This document shows, piece after piece, positions 1 to 7,744 of a DNA stretch of 64,000 nucleotides; the first letter of the stretch is position 1; every line of letters starts with the position of its first letter. The DNA comes from Streptomyces poonensis (GTDB lineage Bacteria; Actinomycetota; Actinomycetes; Streptomycetales; Streptomycetaceae), in the NCBI RefSeq assembly GCF_014650915.1, contig NZ_BMVW01000002.1:62001-126000 (forward strand), given 5' to 3'. Position numbers and translations under genes: made by a program. The notes beneath the pieces are model-generated. The model was not told where the DNA came from and searched no databases. It saw only the letters and a program-made list of their open reading frames with translations.

Positions 1-178
1 GGAGATCCATCAGGACGACGTCGGGGGCCAGCTTCGTGGCAAGCGCGACCGCCTCCTCCCCGCTGCCGGCCTCCCCCGCCACCTCGATGCCGGGTGCGCT
101 GCCGAGCAGGGCCAGGAGGCCGGCGCGTACGACGGCGTGGTCGTCGCAGACCAGGAGACGGACGGCGGGCGGGTTCAC
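1..178 (-). CDS. senR: Response regulator (SenR-type, NarL/LuxR family), partial
   Basis: The first 59 residues of a response regulator read leftward off the window edge. The receiver-domain signature is clear: LLVCDDHAVVRAGLLALL carries the acidic pair, and the phosphoacceptor region DVVLMDL lies at the edge. The start is GTG at 178, which overlaps the TGA of the kinase gene by GTGA, so the two are translationally coupled. The C-terminal HTH lies outside the window. Pairing with a five-helix NarL-type kinase and a divergent HbpS-like gene matches the SenS-SenR-HbpS redox/heme-sensing system of Streptomyces. The receiver and pairing are seen; the SenR name is inferred from that neighbourhood. 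Confidence 0.75.
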   Translation of the reverse strand, partial: MNPPAVRLLVCDDHAVVRAGLLALLGSAPGIEVAGEAGSGEEAVALATKLAPDVVLMDL

Positions 179-1551
179 GATTCCTCCAGTACGGTGTCCG
201 GCCGGGCGGCGGCATCCGGCTGCCGCGCGGGGTGGGGCCGGGCCCGGTCGGTGGCGGCGCGCTCCGTTCCGCGCGGTCCGCGTGCGGGGAGCGACACGGA
301 CAGGACCGTGCCGTCGCCCGGAGCGGACTCCACGGTGAGCGTGCCGCCGAGCTGCCGCGCACGGGCGCGGATCGCGGGCAGGCCGTGTCCGCGCACCCCG
401 GCGGGCCGGGCCCGCGCACCGGGGACGAAGCCCCGGCCGTCGTCGGCGATGTCGAGGACGACCTCGTCGCCGAGGCGGGTGAGAGTGACCGCGGCCGTGC
501 GCGCTCCGGCGTGTTCGCGGACGTTGGCGAGGGCACCCTGCGCGATACGCAGCAGGGCGGCCTGTACCCGGTCGGGCAGCGGCGTGCTCGTGCCTTCGGC
601 GTGGAAACGGACGGTGAGGGCCGGCCCGGACTCACGGGCGGCGAGTGCGCGCAGCGCCTCCTCGACGCCGCCGGCCGCCGCGAGGTCGGCGGGTGCCAGG
701 TCGTGGACGAAGCGGCGCGCCTCGGCGAGGCCGTGCCCGGTGACCGACTCGGCGGTGCGGAGGTGTGCGCGGGCCCTCTCTGGATCGGTGTCCCACACCA
801 GGTCGGCCGCCTGGAGCAGCATCTGCTGGCTGGACAGGCTCTGCGCGAGCGTGTCGTGGATCTCCATCGACAGTCGCTGCCGTTCGGCGAGGGCGCCCGC
901 GCGGCGTTCGGTGGCGGCCAGCTCCCGCCGGGTCCGGACCAGGTCGTCGATGAGCCCGGCCTGCCGGGCGGCCTGACCCTCCATGTGGGCGAACACGCTG
1001 GTGGCCAGGGCCGCGACGGCCGCGGGACCGATGACGAGGTCCAGGTCGGGACGCGGGGCGAGCCGGAGCTGGGCGAGGACGACGAACGCGGTGAGCAGCC
1101 CCACGAGGACGTACGCGGCGCGCGACGGCAGCGTACGCAGGGCCGTGTAGACGAGGGGTACGGCACACCACGAGAAGCTGGGCGCCAGGGCCACCAGGAC
1201 GGCCCAGACGGTGACGACCGAGCCGAGCCACAGCGGACGGCGGACGGCGGGTACGGACAGCCGCGACGCGCCGGGCGCCGCCCGCGTGCCGGCGCGGGAG
1301 GCGTACGACGGGTGCCCGAGGGCCGGACCGAGCACGTACAGCAGGGCGAGGGCCGCGGCGAGACCCAGCACGAGGGGCAGCCGCGGCTCCTGTCCGTGAC
1401 GCTGGACGAACCTGACCGCGGCGGCGCCGAGCAGCAGGAAGAACACGACGTGCATGACAGCGGCGAGCCGTCGCGCCCCCGTGTCGTCGGCGAGCGCGGC
1501 CTTCGCACCGCCCGCCACGGGCTCCGTGCGGCCGGGACGGGGGGTCTGCAC
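175..1551 (-). CDS. senS: Sensor histidine kinase (SenS-type)
   Basis: A 458-aa membrane kinase. Five hydrophobic segments fill roughly residues 35-200, followed by a HisKA_3 dimerisation box with the phosphoacceptor in MEIHDTLAQSL. An HATPase_c domain follows with an N-box-like IAQGALANVREH, G1 ADDGRGF and G2 GHGLPAIRARARQLGG. The GTG at 1551 is the most upstream plausible start; an internal ATG 34 codons later is possible. The gene overlaps the regulator by 4 nt and is divergent from the secreted heme-binding gene. In characterised streptomycetes SenS is modulated by extracellular HbpS. Five helices and this gene order fit; assignment beyond a NarL-type kinase rests on context. Confidence 0.78.
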   Translation of the reverse strand: MQTPRPGRTEPVAGGAKAALADDTGARRLAAVMHVVFFLLLGAAAVRFVQRHGQEPRLPLVLGLAAALALLYVLGPALGHPSYASRAGTRAAPGASRLSVPAVRRPLWLGSVVTVWAVLVALAPSFSWCAVPLVYTALRTLPSRAAYVLVGLLTAFVVLAQLRLAPRPDLDLVIGPAAVAALATSVFAHMEGQAARQAGLIDDLVRTRRELAATERRAGALAERQRLSMEIHDTLAQSLSSQQMLLQAADLVWDTDPERARAHLRTAESVTGHGLAEARRFVHDLAPADLAAAGGVEEALRALAARESGPALTVRFHAEGTSTPLPDRVQAALLRIAQGALANVREHAGARTAAVTLTRLGDEVVLDIADDGRGFVPGARARPAGVRGHGLPAIRARARQLGGTLTVESAPGDGTVLSVSLPARGPRGTERAATDRARPHPARQPDAAARPDTVLEES

Positions 1552-1831
1552 CGTGCTTCCGCCTTCCTCATCGAACCGAGCTGAACTGGGAACACCGCCA
1601 TTTTCGTCCCTCCTGGGCGGTCCGGGGTCAACCGATCGGATGACACAGGCCTCGGCCGACCAGCACGGCGTGTGCAGCCGCTCGGCCGACGGGCCGACGC
1701 CGTCCCCGCCACCACGATGGATCACGGCCGCCGAGGGGCCACCTGCTCCCGGCACACCCGGCACACCGAACACCCGGAGGCCCACCTCCGGGCGCCGGAG
1801 CACACCTGCCCGACCCACTACAGGAGTCGAC
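1552..1831. promoter_or_regulatory. Divergent intergenic region senS/hbpS
   Basis: These 280 bp separate the kinase from the heme-binding gene and must hold both promoters. I see no convincing -35/-10 pair. An AGGAG Shine-Dalgarno at 1822-1826 lies 5 nt before the hbpS GTG. Autoregulation by SenR is an inference from the family only. Confidence 0.4.
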
Positions 1832-2422
1832 GTGAAGCACATCAACCTCAACGCCTTCAGCGATGTCTCGAAGCGCACCCGTGTCATCGCCGGCAGCGCC
1901 GCCGCGATCCTCGCCGCCGGCACCATCGGCGCCGTGTCCGCCAGCGCCGCCGCGCCCGCCGCGCCCGCCGCCGGAACCGTGCCGGCCTCCGTACGGGCCG
2001 ATGCCGCGCCCCGCGACCTGGTCAGCACCACGCACCTGGACATCGACGCCGCGACCCGGGCCGCGCGGGCCGCCCTCGACGCGGCCGAGAGGGAAGGCCA
2101 GCGCGTTTCCGTGGCCGTGGTGGACCGCAACGGGAACACCCTCGTCACGCTGCGCGGCGACGGCGCGGGGCCGCAGTCGTACGAGTCGGCCGAGCAGAAG
2201 GCCTTCACGGCCGTCTCCTGGAACGCGCCGACCTCCGAACTCGTCGAGCGCCTGAAGAGTGCGCCGAATCTGAAGGACATCCCCGGCACCCTCTTCCTCG
2301 CGGGCGGCGCCCCCGTCGCCGTCAAGGGCGCACCGGTCGCGGGCATCGGCGTCGCGGGCGCCCCCAGCGGCGACCTGGACGAGAAGTTCGCCCGGGCCGG
2401 CGTCACCGCGCTGAGCCGCTGA
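1832..2422 (+). CDS. hbpS: Secreted heme-binding protein HbpS-like (GlcG/HbpS family)
   Basis: A 196-aa protein with an N-terminal export signal (basic residues, then an Ala-rich core ending near residue 40) and one GlcG/HbpS (DUF336) domain. Family marks are VAVVDRNGNTLVTLRGDGAGPQ, the SYESAEQKAFTAVSW helix and a Gly-rich GTLFLAGGAPVAV core. HbpS proteins assemble outside the cell, bind heme and iron, and modulate the kinase SenS. The kinase and regulator genes are divergent neighbours here. The GTG start has a good AGGAG at 5-nt spacing. A strong hairpin follows 7 nt after the stop. Family membership is firm; partnership with this kinase is inferred. Confidence 0.82.
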   Translation: MKHINLNAFSDVSKRTRVIAGSAAAILAAGTIGAVSASAAAPAAPAAGTVPASVRADAAPRDLVSTTHLDIDAATRAARAALDAAEREGQRVSVAVVDRNGNTLVTLRGDGAGPQSYESAEQKAFTAVSWNAPTSELVERLKSAPNLKDIPGTLFLAGGAPVAVKGAPVAGIGVAGAPSGDLDEKFARAGVTALSR

Positions 2423-2429
2423 CCCGCGT

Positions 2430-2470
2430 GCGCCCTCCGCCGGGCTCCCGACGGGCCCGGCGGAGGGCGC
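2430..2470 (+). terminator. Strong hairpin terminator after hbpS
   Basis: A perfect 16-bp inverted repeat (2430-2445 with 2455-2470; arm GCGCCCTCCGCCGGGC) encloses a 9-nt loop just after the hbpS stop. No T-tract follows, as is usual in Streptomyces. Confidence 0.85.
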
Positions 2471-2500
2471 CCGTCCGTCAAGCCCGACCACGCCGGCACT

Positions 2501-2612
2501 ACGGACAGATCCCGATCACGTCGGCCATACGGACAGATTCCGGCCGCGACGTCCATACGGACAGATCCCGGCCGCAACGTCCATACGGACGACCCCCAGT
2601 TCCCACGTCCAC
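2501..2612. repeat. 28-bp tandem direct repeats (3.5 copies)
   Basis: Three units start at 2501, 2529 and 2557, with a partial fourth at 2585. Each begins ACGGACAGAT (the last ACGGACGA) and ends near CGTCCAT. The 28-nt period is not a multiple of three and stops occur in the frames, so the array is noncoding. It sits between the hbpS terminator and the next gene and could be an array of protein-binding sites or part of a leader. Confidence 0.8.
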
Positions 2613-2679
2613 TTGGATGAACTCCGACCGGCAACGCCCACACGGAACAACACCGCGCACAACAAGAGGGAGGACCGTC

Positions 2680-3960
2680 GTGAACGCCCACGACCCCGGA
2701 CTTCCGGAGGCCGCCGGAGCCGGCGGCACCGCCGCCGTACGCCGCGCAACGAGGCTTCCCCCACGGCGCGGAGCTGCCGGCGGCCGGGGCACGAGGGCGC
2801 GCACGGCCCTGCTGGGGCTGACCGCCGCGGCTCTTTTCGCGGGATGCGCGGGACCTACACATACCGGCGGAGGCACGGGAGCGGCACCGGCCGACCGGCG
2901 AAGCGGCCCGGCCGGAGCAGGGGCGACGATCTCCCCGGGCGCCCCACAGGTGAGCCTGCTGGTCACGGATTTCGCCGCCGACACCGTCACCTTCGTCGAT
3001 CCCGGACGGGGGCCGACCGGTTCGGTGGTGGTCGGCACCGCCCCGTACGGCCTGGCGGTGGGGAAGGACGGCCGTGCGTGGGTGGCCACGGCGGACGCGG
3101 TCGCCGTCGTCGACACGCACACCCGCCGCCTGACCGCCCGTGTCCCGTACGCGACTCCCGAGGACCGCCTCGGCCCGGTGACGCACGGCGAGTACCGCGG
3201 CGGCGGCATGGGCATCGCCCTCTCGCCCGACGGCCGTCACGTCCACGTCGGGGTCAACGTACCCGGGGGACCGGGTGTGCTGGAGACCATCGACACCCGT
3301 ACTCGGAAGGTGATCCGCACCGCCCCGGTCGGCCGCCGCCCCATGGACGTCGACGTCTCGCGCGACGGGCGCGAGGTGTACGCCACGGGACACGACTCCT
3401 TCGACGTCACGGTGGTTCCCACGGACGGCGGGCGGCCACGCCGCGTAGAGGTGGCGCCCTACGGAACCGAAGGCGGTCTCGGCTCCTGGCTCAAGCCGCA
3501 CCACACGGTCGTGCGTCCCTCGGACGGCAGACTGCTGCTGCCCTTCGAGGGCGAGCGGCTCGCCGTGGCCGACCCGCGCAGCGGGCGGGTGACCACGGAG
3601 AGGATGACCGCGAACACCCACCAGCACGGCGCGGAGGCCGGTGCCGACGGCACCCTGTTCGTCGTCGGCACGGGTGCTGTCGATCCGGCGTCCGACGCGG
3701 GCCCCTCCCTCACGGTCAGGCGCCGGAACGGCGACGAGCAGGTGATCCCGCTGCAGGGAGCCCATGAGGACGTGGCGGTGTCCCGGGACGGCCGCACGGC
3801 CTATGTCACCGGGGGCTTCACGCGGGACGGTCACTGGAACGGCCTGACGGTCGTCGACGTCGCGACGGGCACCACGCGTCGGCTGTCCGCGGGGCGGCGC
3901 CCGCTGGACGTCGCCGTCCTGGGGCCACACGGGTCCGGCGGCGCAGCGGGTTCGGGGTGA
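2680..3960 (+). CDS. Secreted YVTN-type beta-propeller lipoprotein
   Basis: A 426-aa protein. An Arg-rich N terminus leads to the hydrophobic stretch LLGLTAAALFAGC, whose Cys is a likely lipidation site, though Phe at -3 is unusual. The mature part is a seven-bladed YVTN/WD-like propeller; repeated strands include APYGLAVGKDGRAWVATA, GIALSPDGRHVHVGVN and EDVAVSRDGRTAYVTGG. The GTG start follows GAGGGAGG at 6-nt spacing; no good start precedes it. Such propellers mediate binding and are sometimes found beside copper or heme proteins. Its position after hbpS suggests an extracytoplasmic role, but no substrate can be named. Confidence 0.75.
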   Translation: MNAHDPGLPEAAGAGGTAAVRRATRLPPRRGAAGGRGTRARTALLGLTAAALFAGCAGPTHTGGGTGAAPADRRSGPAGAGATISPGAPQVSLLVTDFAADTVTFVDPGRGPTGSVVVGTAPYGLAVGKDGRAWVATADAVAVVDTHTRRLTARVPYATPEDRLGPVTHGEYRGGGMGIALSPDGRHVHVGVNVPGGPGVLETIDTRTRKVIRTAPVGRRPMDVDVSRDGREVYATGHDSFDVTVVPTDGGRPRRVEVAPYGTEGGLGSWLKPHHTVVRPSDGRLLLPFEGERLAVADPRSGRVTTERMTANTHQHGAEAGADGTLFVVGTGAVDPASDAGPSLTVRRRNGDEQVIPLQGAHEDVAVSRDGRTAYVTGGFTRDGHWNGLTVVDVATGTTRRLSAGRRPLDVAVLGPHGSGGAAGSG

Positions 3961-4025
3961 CCTGAGGCCACAGCCGGGGATCCGCCCCGGCACCCGTCCG
4001 CTTCGGCTCCGGTCAGCCTTCCTGC

Positions 4026-4031
4026 TAGAGT
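4026..4031 (+). promoter_or_regulatory. -10 element of structured RNA
   Basis: TAGAGT matches the Streptomyces TANNNT -10 consensus. It would place the transcription start at about 4038, just where the base-paired RNA begins. No good -35 is visible. Confidence 0.4.
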
Positions 4032-4038
4032 GGATCTT

Positions 4039-4148
4039 GAGCACGCCGCTGAACGACAGGCGGTGGGCCGTGCGTTGGTGGTCCAAGGAAAGACGCCCCG
4101 CTTCCTGCGGGGAGATGCAGGTGCAAGGCCTGCCCGGCGCTCTGATAC
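4039..4148 (+). ncRNA. Cloverleaf-like structured RNA of unknown class
   Basis: The segment folds as a closed multibranch structure. GAGC and GCCG (4039-4048, with a two-base AC bulge) pair with CGGC-GCTC at 4135-4142. Inside are TGGGCC/GGTCCA (4064-4069 with 4080-4085, one G-U), CCCCGC/GCGGGG around TTCCT (4096-4112) and GCAGG/CCTGC around a 7-nt TGCAAGG loop (4117-4133), shaped like a tRNA T arm. A perfect terminator hairpin follows at once. It is either an independent small RNA of about 145 nt or an aptamer-plus-terminator leader for the decayed gene downstream. I do not recognise an established family. Confidence 0.5.
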
Positions 4149-4180
4149 GACCCCGCTTCCGGAACACGGGAAGCGGGGTC
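4149..4180 (+). terminator. Terminator of the structured RNA
   Basis: A perfect 12-bp stem, GACCCCGCTTCC (4149-4160) with GGAAGCGGGGTC (4169-4180), has an 8-nt loop and is followed by TCTTC. Confidence 0.8.
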
Positions 4181-4192
4181 TCTTCGTACGCG

Positions 4193-4234
4193 GACGGGTT
4201 TGCCGGGACGGGTTCGCCGGGACGGGTTTGCCGG
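4193..4234. repeat. 14-bp tandem repeat, three copies
   Basis: Three adjacent copies of GACGGGTTTGCCGG (the middle copy has C for T) start at 4193, 4207 and 4221, right after the RNA terminator. They are not in a recognisable gene. Confidence 0.8.
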
Positions 4235-4275
4235 GCGACCTGCCGTCGGAGAGGATGCTCGGCATGACGACTTGA

Positions 4276-4716
4276 AGAGCATCGGCCGGGCGGCAGCACT
4301 GGCTCAAGGCCGGGTCCTGGGACACGGTTCCCGACGGGGATCGACGGCTCTGCGCCGCCTGCGGAACGCCCGTCCGCGCGTACCAGTACCGCTTTCACTC
4401 GCCTGAGTCCCCCATGTTCGAGCGGTGCGTCGGGCTCGCCTGGTGTTCCGGCTGTCGGATCTACACCGGCACCATGGTGCACATCCCTCGGACGCGGGTC
4501 CTCGTCGACGCCCTGGCCGCGCTCCCCTGTGATCGACGCGAACAGCTTCTGCGTTCGGAAACACGTCTGATCGAGTTCCTGGACGGAACCGACCGTTCGG
4601 CACCCTGTGATCCGAGCTCGTCACCGAGGGAACGGACATCGTCAGCCGGCTGCCCGCCGGCCAGAGCACCACACTCGCCCACGAGGATCTCCTCGACGAC
4701 CCCGCGCAAGAACTGA
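4276..4716 (+). pseudogene. Zinc-ribbon hypothetical protein, start lost
   Basis: An open frame from 4276 reads HWLKAGSWDTVPDGD, then CAACG and CSGC, two Cys-x2-Cys knuckles of a zinc ribbon, then VGLAWCSGCRIYTG and a helical tail to about 4600. The family is common in Streptomyces but unnamed. No ATG, GTG or TTG lies in frame before the ATG at 4414, which falls after the first knuckle, and an upstream TGA is at 4273. The original 5' end is therefore gone. Past about 4600 the reading becomes arbitrary up to the stop at 4716. A shortened product from 4414 is possible but would lack half of the metal site. Confidence 0.5.
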
Positions 4717-4889
4717 CCCGCCTGGCCGGCTTCATCGGCGTCGGCCCCCTCCCGCCCCGGCTGCTCAGCGCATCCGCGCTGCTCGACCACGGGCGACGCG
4801 GCTCCGCCACGGGACGCCGGCTGTGTGACGAGCGGCGGCGTCCGCCGTACGCAGCGGGGTCCGGAAGCCGGTGCCGCGCACGGCGGTGA
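4611..4889 (+). pseudogene. Sulfotransferase family C-terminal fragment
   Basis: Between a stop at 4608 and the TGA at 4887 the frame reads VTEGTDIVSRLPAGQ, then HEDLLDDPAQELTRLAGFIG. This resembles the region after the 3'-PAPS binding site in bacterial sulfotransferase-like proteins (the YEDLL...P..EL..L..F pattern). There is no start and no N-terminal PAPS-binding loop, so this is a remnant. It overlaps the end of the preceding decayed frame. Confidence 0.42.
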
Positions 4890-4894
4890 GGGGA

Positions 4895-5083
4895 TCAGCA
4901 GCCGACCGAGAAGGTGGCGTCGGCCCGGTCGGTGGCTGTGGTGATCGTGTCGATCCGCAGGACGTGGTCGGAGTGCCGGACGTAGCGGGTGGGGTAGTTG
5001 TGGGAGCGGAAGGAGGCCCAGGAGGCGTCGGCCAGGCCGGCGACCCGGTGGAAGGTGGCGTCCTGTTCGATCAGCCACGGTTC
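4895..5083 (-). pseudogene. AbfB (CBM42) domain fragment
   Basis: About 62 residues reading leftward end at 4895. FHRVAGLADASWASFRSHN, then YPTRYVRHSDHVLRI and RADATFSV are characteristic of the arabinose-binding AbfB domain of secreted arabinofuranosidases. Only one subdomain is present, with no start or catalytic region, and it abuts the end of the kinase gene. It is a remnant of a secreted carbohydrate-active protein. Confidence 0.55.
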
Positions 5084-5100
5084 GGGCAGATGACACGGGG

Positions 5101-6795
5101 TCAGGGCCGGCTCGCGGGCACGGTGTCCTTCGTCACCAGCGTGTCGCCGGACCAGCAGAGCCGGTAGAGGTCGACCTCGCCCAACAGGTCGCGGCCGGAA
5201 CGGTAGAACTCGCAACGGGTGCCGGACGGCCGGGGTGCGGAACGGGCGTGGTCGGGCGGGTAGGGGTACGCGCGGGCGGGCAGCAGGGGGGCGAGTTCGG
5301 CACGCGGTCGGCCGGTGGTCAGCTCGTCGAACCGGGAGGGCGGCAGCACGCTCGTCGTCAGTTGCCAGGCCAGGTAGACGGCGGCGGGCACGAAGAAGGC
5401 GGCTGCGACGACCGGCGCCGCGAAGGCGGCGACGGAGCGGCGGCGAGCGGCGCTCCGTACGGAGGCGAGCCGCTTGGCGCTCTCCGGTGTGACGGCGTCC
5501 GTGTTGAGGGCTTGAGGGGGAACGGTCTGGGACGGCACCGCGGACTCGGTGTGCCGCCCGGGGGTCCTGGCCTGTGTGGGGGGCGCAGTCCCGGGTTCCG
5601 GCGCCGATGTCCTCAGGCGGGCCGTGGCCTGGTGCGGGAGGACGGCGGTGACGTGGAACCCGTCTCGATACGGACCGCTCCACAAAGAGCCGCCGAGAAC
5701 CGTCACCCGCTCCCGGAGTCCCGTCAGGCCGCGGCGGCCGACGCCGGATGCCGGGCCTGCGGCCGCGTGCGCCGGCCCGTCAGCCGGTGGAGCGGCGTTC
5801 ACGACGCTCACGCGGGTACGGGCCGCCTCGTGGATGATCCGCACTTGGATCGCACTGGCCGGTGCGTGTTTCACGGCGTTGGTGAGGGCCTCCTGCACCA
5901 CCCGGTACAGCCCCCGCTCGACCAGGGGGGACAGCGTGGACGCCGTCCCGCGCTGCTCCCAGCGCACCGGTACTCCGGAGGCGACCGCCCGCGCGAGGAG
6001 GTCCTCGACGGTGTCGTTGACGGGCAGGCCCGCGCCCGTTTCCGTGCCGGGTGGATCGTGCAGGACGGCGACGGTCTCCCGTAGTTGCTCCACGGCGTCC
6101 GCGATCGTCCCGCGCAGCTCGGCGAGGTCGGTGCGGTCCCGGTCGGTGAGGTCGGGGGAGAGTTCCAGGGCCCCGGCGCGCAGGGCCACCAGGCTCAGGG
6201 CGTGACCGAGGGAGTCGTGCATGTCGGCCGCGATGTCCGCGCGTTCGGTCAGCCGCGCCCGCTCCGCGACCAGGTGCTGCCGCTCCTCCAGGCTCCGGGC
6301 CAGCCGCCAGCCCTCCCGGACGAGTTCGCGTCGGCCGCGCCAGTGCCGTCCGGCCAGCCAGGGCAGCAGGAGGGCGGCGGGCAGCATGGTGAGCGCGTAG
6401 AACCACCACACGGCCTGTGCCCGCAGTACCGCGCACGTCGCGAGATCGACCGCGAGGCATCCGGCGAGCAGCAGGAGCGGGCGCCGTGCCGCGGTGACCC
6501 GGACGCCCAGCAGGCAGCTCAGGGCGGCCAGCGACAGGACGTGGGCGTTGGCGGGCGTCGCGGAGTCGGCCATGCCCAGCGCGCACAGCCCGTTGACCAG
6601 GACGACCGCGGTCCCCGGCCGACGGCGGGACAGCGGCACGGCCACCGCCAGGACGGACAGCGGGAGGAGCAGGTCCCAGACCGGCGAGGCCGTGCCCGCG
6701 TCCCGGAACCCGTAGCCGGTGGCGGCGGCGAGCACGCCCCACAGGGCCACGTCGCCGAGCACGGATCTGGCCGGGAGTGTGCGTGTGTGCGGCAT
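5101..6795 (-). CDS. DesK/NarL-type sensor histidine kinase with C-terminal membrane extension
   Basis: A 564-aa kinase with about five N-terminal hydrophobic segments (residues 12-165). The HisKA_3 box has the phosphoacceptor in ADMHDSLGHALSLVA, the N-box is VVQEALTNAVKHA and the G-box is GRRGLTGLRERVTVLGG. Unusually, about 160 further residues follow: a Pro/Thr-rich linker, a single transmembrane helix (AAPVVAAAFFVPAAVYLAW) and a predicted external domain with two Cys (GTRCEFYRSG and RLCWSG). The cognate regulator is probably the divergent gene at 8991, with an ABC exporter between them. The ATG at 6795 is used. The signal sensed is unknown. Confidence 0.85.
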   Translation of the reverse strand: MPHTRTLPARSVLGDVALWGVLAAATGYGFRDAGTASPVWDLLLPLSVLAVAVPLSRRRPGTAVVLVNGLCALGMADSATPANAHVLSLAALSCLLGVRVTAARRPLLLLAGCLAVDLATCAVLRAQAVWWFYALTMLPAALLLPWLAGRHWRGRRELVREGWRLARSLEERQHLVAERARLTERADIAADMHDSLGHALSLVALRAGALELSPDLTDRDRTDLAELRGTIADAVEQLRETVAVLHDPPGTETGAGLPVNDTVEDLLARAVASGVPVRWEQRGTASTLSPLVERGLYRVVQEALTNAVKHAPASAIQVRIIHEAARTRVSVVNAAPPADGPAHAAAGPASGVGRRGLTGLRERVTVLGGSLWSGPYRDGFHVTAVLPHQATARLRTSAPEPGTAPPTQARTPGRHTESAVPSQTVPPQALNTDAVTPESAKRLASVRSAARRRSVAAFAAPVVAAAFFVPAAVYLAWQLTTSVLPPSRFDELTTGRPRAELAPLLPARAYPYPPDHARSAPRPSGTRCEFYRSGRDLLGEVDLYRLCWSGDTLVTKDTVPASRP

Positions 6796-6925
6796 GGCGC
6801 GTCGGCCGTCCTTCCGATGGTGTCCTCACCTGCTTGGGTCGATTCTGTGGGACGGGCCCGGACGCCCGGCGAGGGGTGGGCAGGAGGAGGGTGCCCGGGC
6901 TGGTCCCGACGTGTGGTCCGCAGGG

Positions 6926-7744
6926 TCAGGCGTCCCGGCGCCGCAGCACGCAGAGGCCGATCAGGTGTGCGGTCGCGGCCCACGCCGCCACGATCAGGAC
7001 CGCCGTCGCCGGCGTGTACGGGGCCTCGGCACCGAGGCGCATGAGGTGGTCCCCGGATCCGTGCGGCAGATGGTCGTTGACGTCCGCCAGCGCCGGGCCT
7101 CCGAGCCCCAGAAGCACACTCGGCAGCGCCCACAGGAGGGTGACGAGGACGGAGAGCGCGCCTGCCGGGTGTCGCGTGGCGAACGCCACCCCGACGGTCA
7201 GCACGGCGACCAGCGCCTGGTACAGACCGATCGCCAGGACCTGCAGGAGGCTCGGGCCGGCCTCGAAGGAAGCACGTCCGTCGAACGCCACCCAGGCCAC
7301 CGCCGTGCCCACGACGGCGAACGTGGTGCCGGCGACGAACGCGACCACGGCCGCCACCAGTGCCTTCGCCGCCTGGATCACATGCCGCCGGGGCACCGAC
7401 AGCAGGGAGACCCGCACGCTTCCCGTCGAGTACTCGGAGGTGACCGCGACCGTGGCCAGGACGACGACGGCGAACTGGACCAGGACGGCGGAGGAGGCCG
7501 CCGCGTTCCCGACGGGCTGGACCGGATGCTCGTTGATGCGGGCGATCGAGGCGTAGTAGTAGGTGAAGACGCCCGTGATCGCGAGGCCCGCCAGAAGGCA
7601 GAGATACGACGCTCGGACGGAGAACAGTTTGGTCCATTCGGAGGCGATCGCCCCGGCGAGGCCACCGGGTGTGCCCCGGCCAGGGGTGTCGGGCACGGTC
7701 CGGGCCGGGTTCGCCCGCTCGCCGGGCGTCGTCAGGATGGTCAT
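6926..7744 (-). CDS. ABC-2 type transporter permease
   Basis: A 272-aa integral membrane protein with six hydrophobic spans. It starts with ASEWTKLFSVRASYLCLLAG, the usual opening of single-subunit ABC-2 permeases, and contains the TSEYSTGSVRVSLLSVPRR loop diagnostic of this exporter family. Its ATG overlaps the ATPase stop (ATGA), so the two are cotranslated. With the ATPase it should form an exporter, often for antimicrobial peptides or other membrane-active compounds, which fits control by the flanking two-component system. The substrate is not determinable. Confidence 0.88.
   Translation of the reverse strand: MTILTTPGERANPARTVPDTPGRGTPGGLAGAIASEWTKLFSVRASYLCLLAGLAITGVFTYYYASIARINEHPVQPVGNAAASSAVLVQFAVVVLATVAVTSEYSTGSVRVSLLSVPRRHVIQAAKALVAAVVAFVAGTTFAVVGTAVAWVAFDGRASFEAGPSLLQVLAIGLYQALVAVLTVGVAFATRHPAGALSVLVTLLWALPSVLLGLGGPALADVNDHLPHGSGDHLMRLGAEAPYTPATAVLIVAAWAATAHLIGLCVLRRRDA

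Noticed and set aside
4117..4142. Cobalamin riboswitch, because GGTGCAA...CC resembles its P5 loop
   Set aside because: The flanking conserved boxes and the order of helices do not match.
4039..4148. A true tRNA
   Set aside because: No usable anticodon arm, loop TGCAAGG instead of TTCRANY, bulged acceptor-like helix, and a terminator directly after it.
175..4482. A 1435-codon leftward frame extending the kinase upstream through hbpS and the propeller gene
   Set aside because: Only the last 458 codons show protein features; the rest is antisense to well-supported genes and reflects GC-rich lack of stops.
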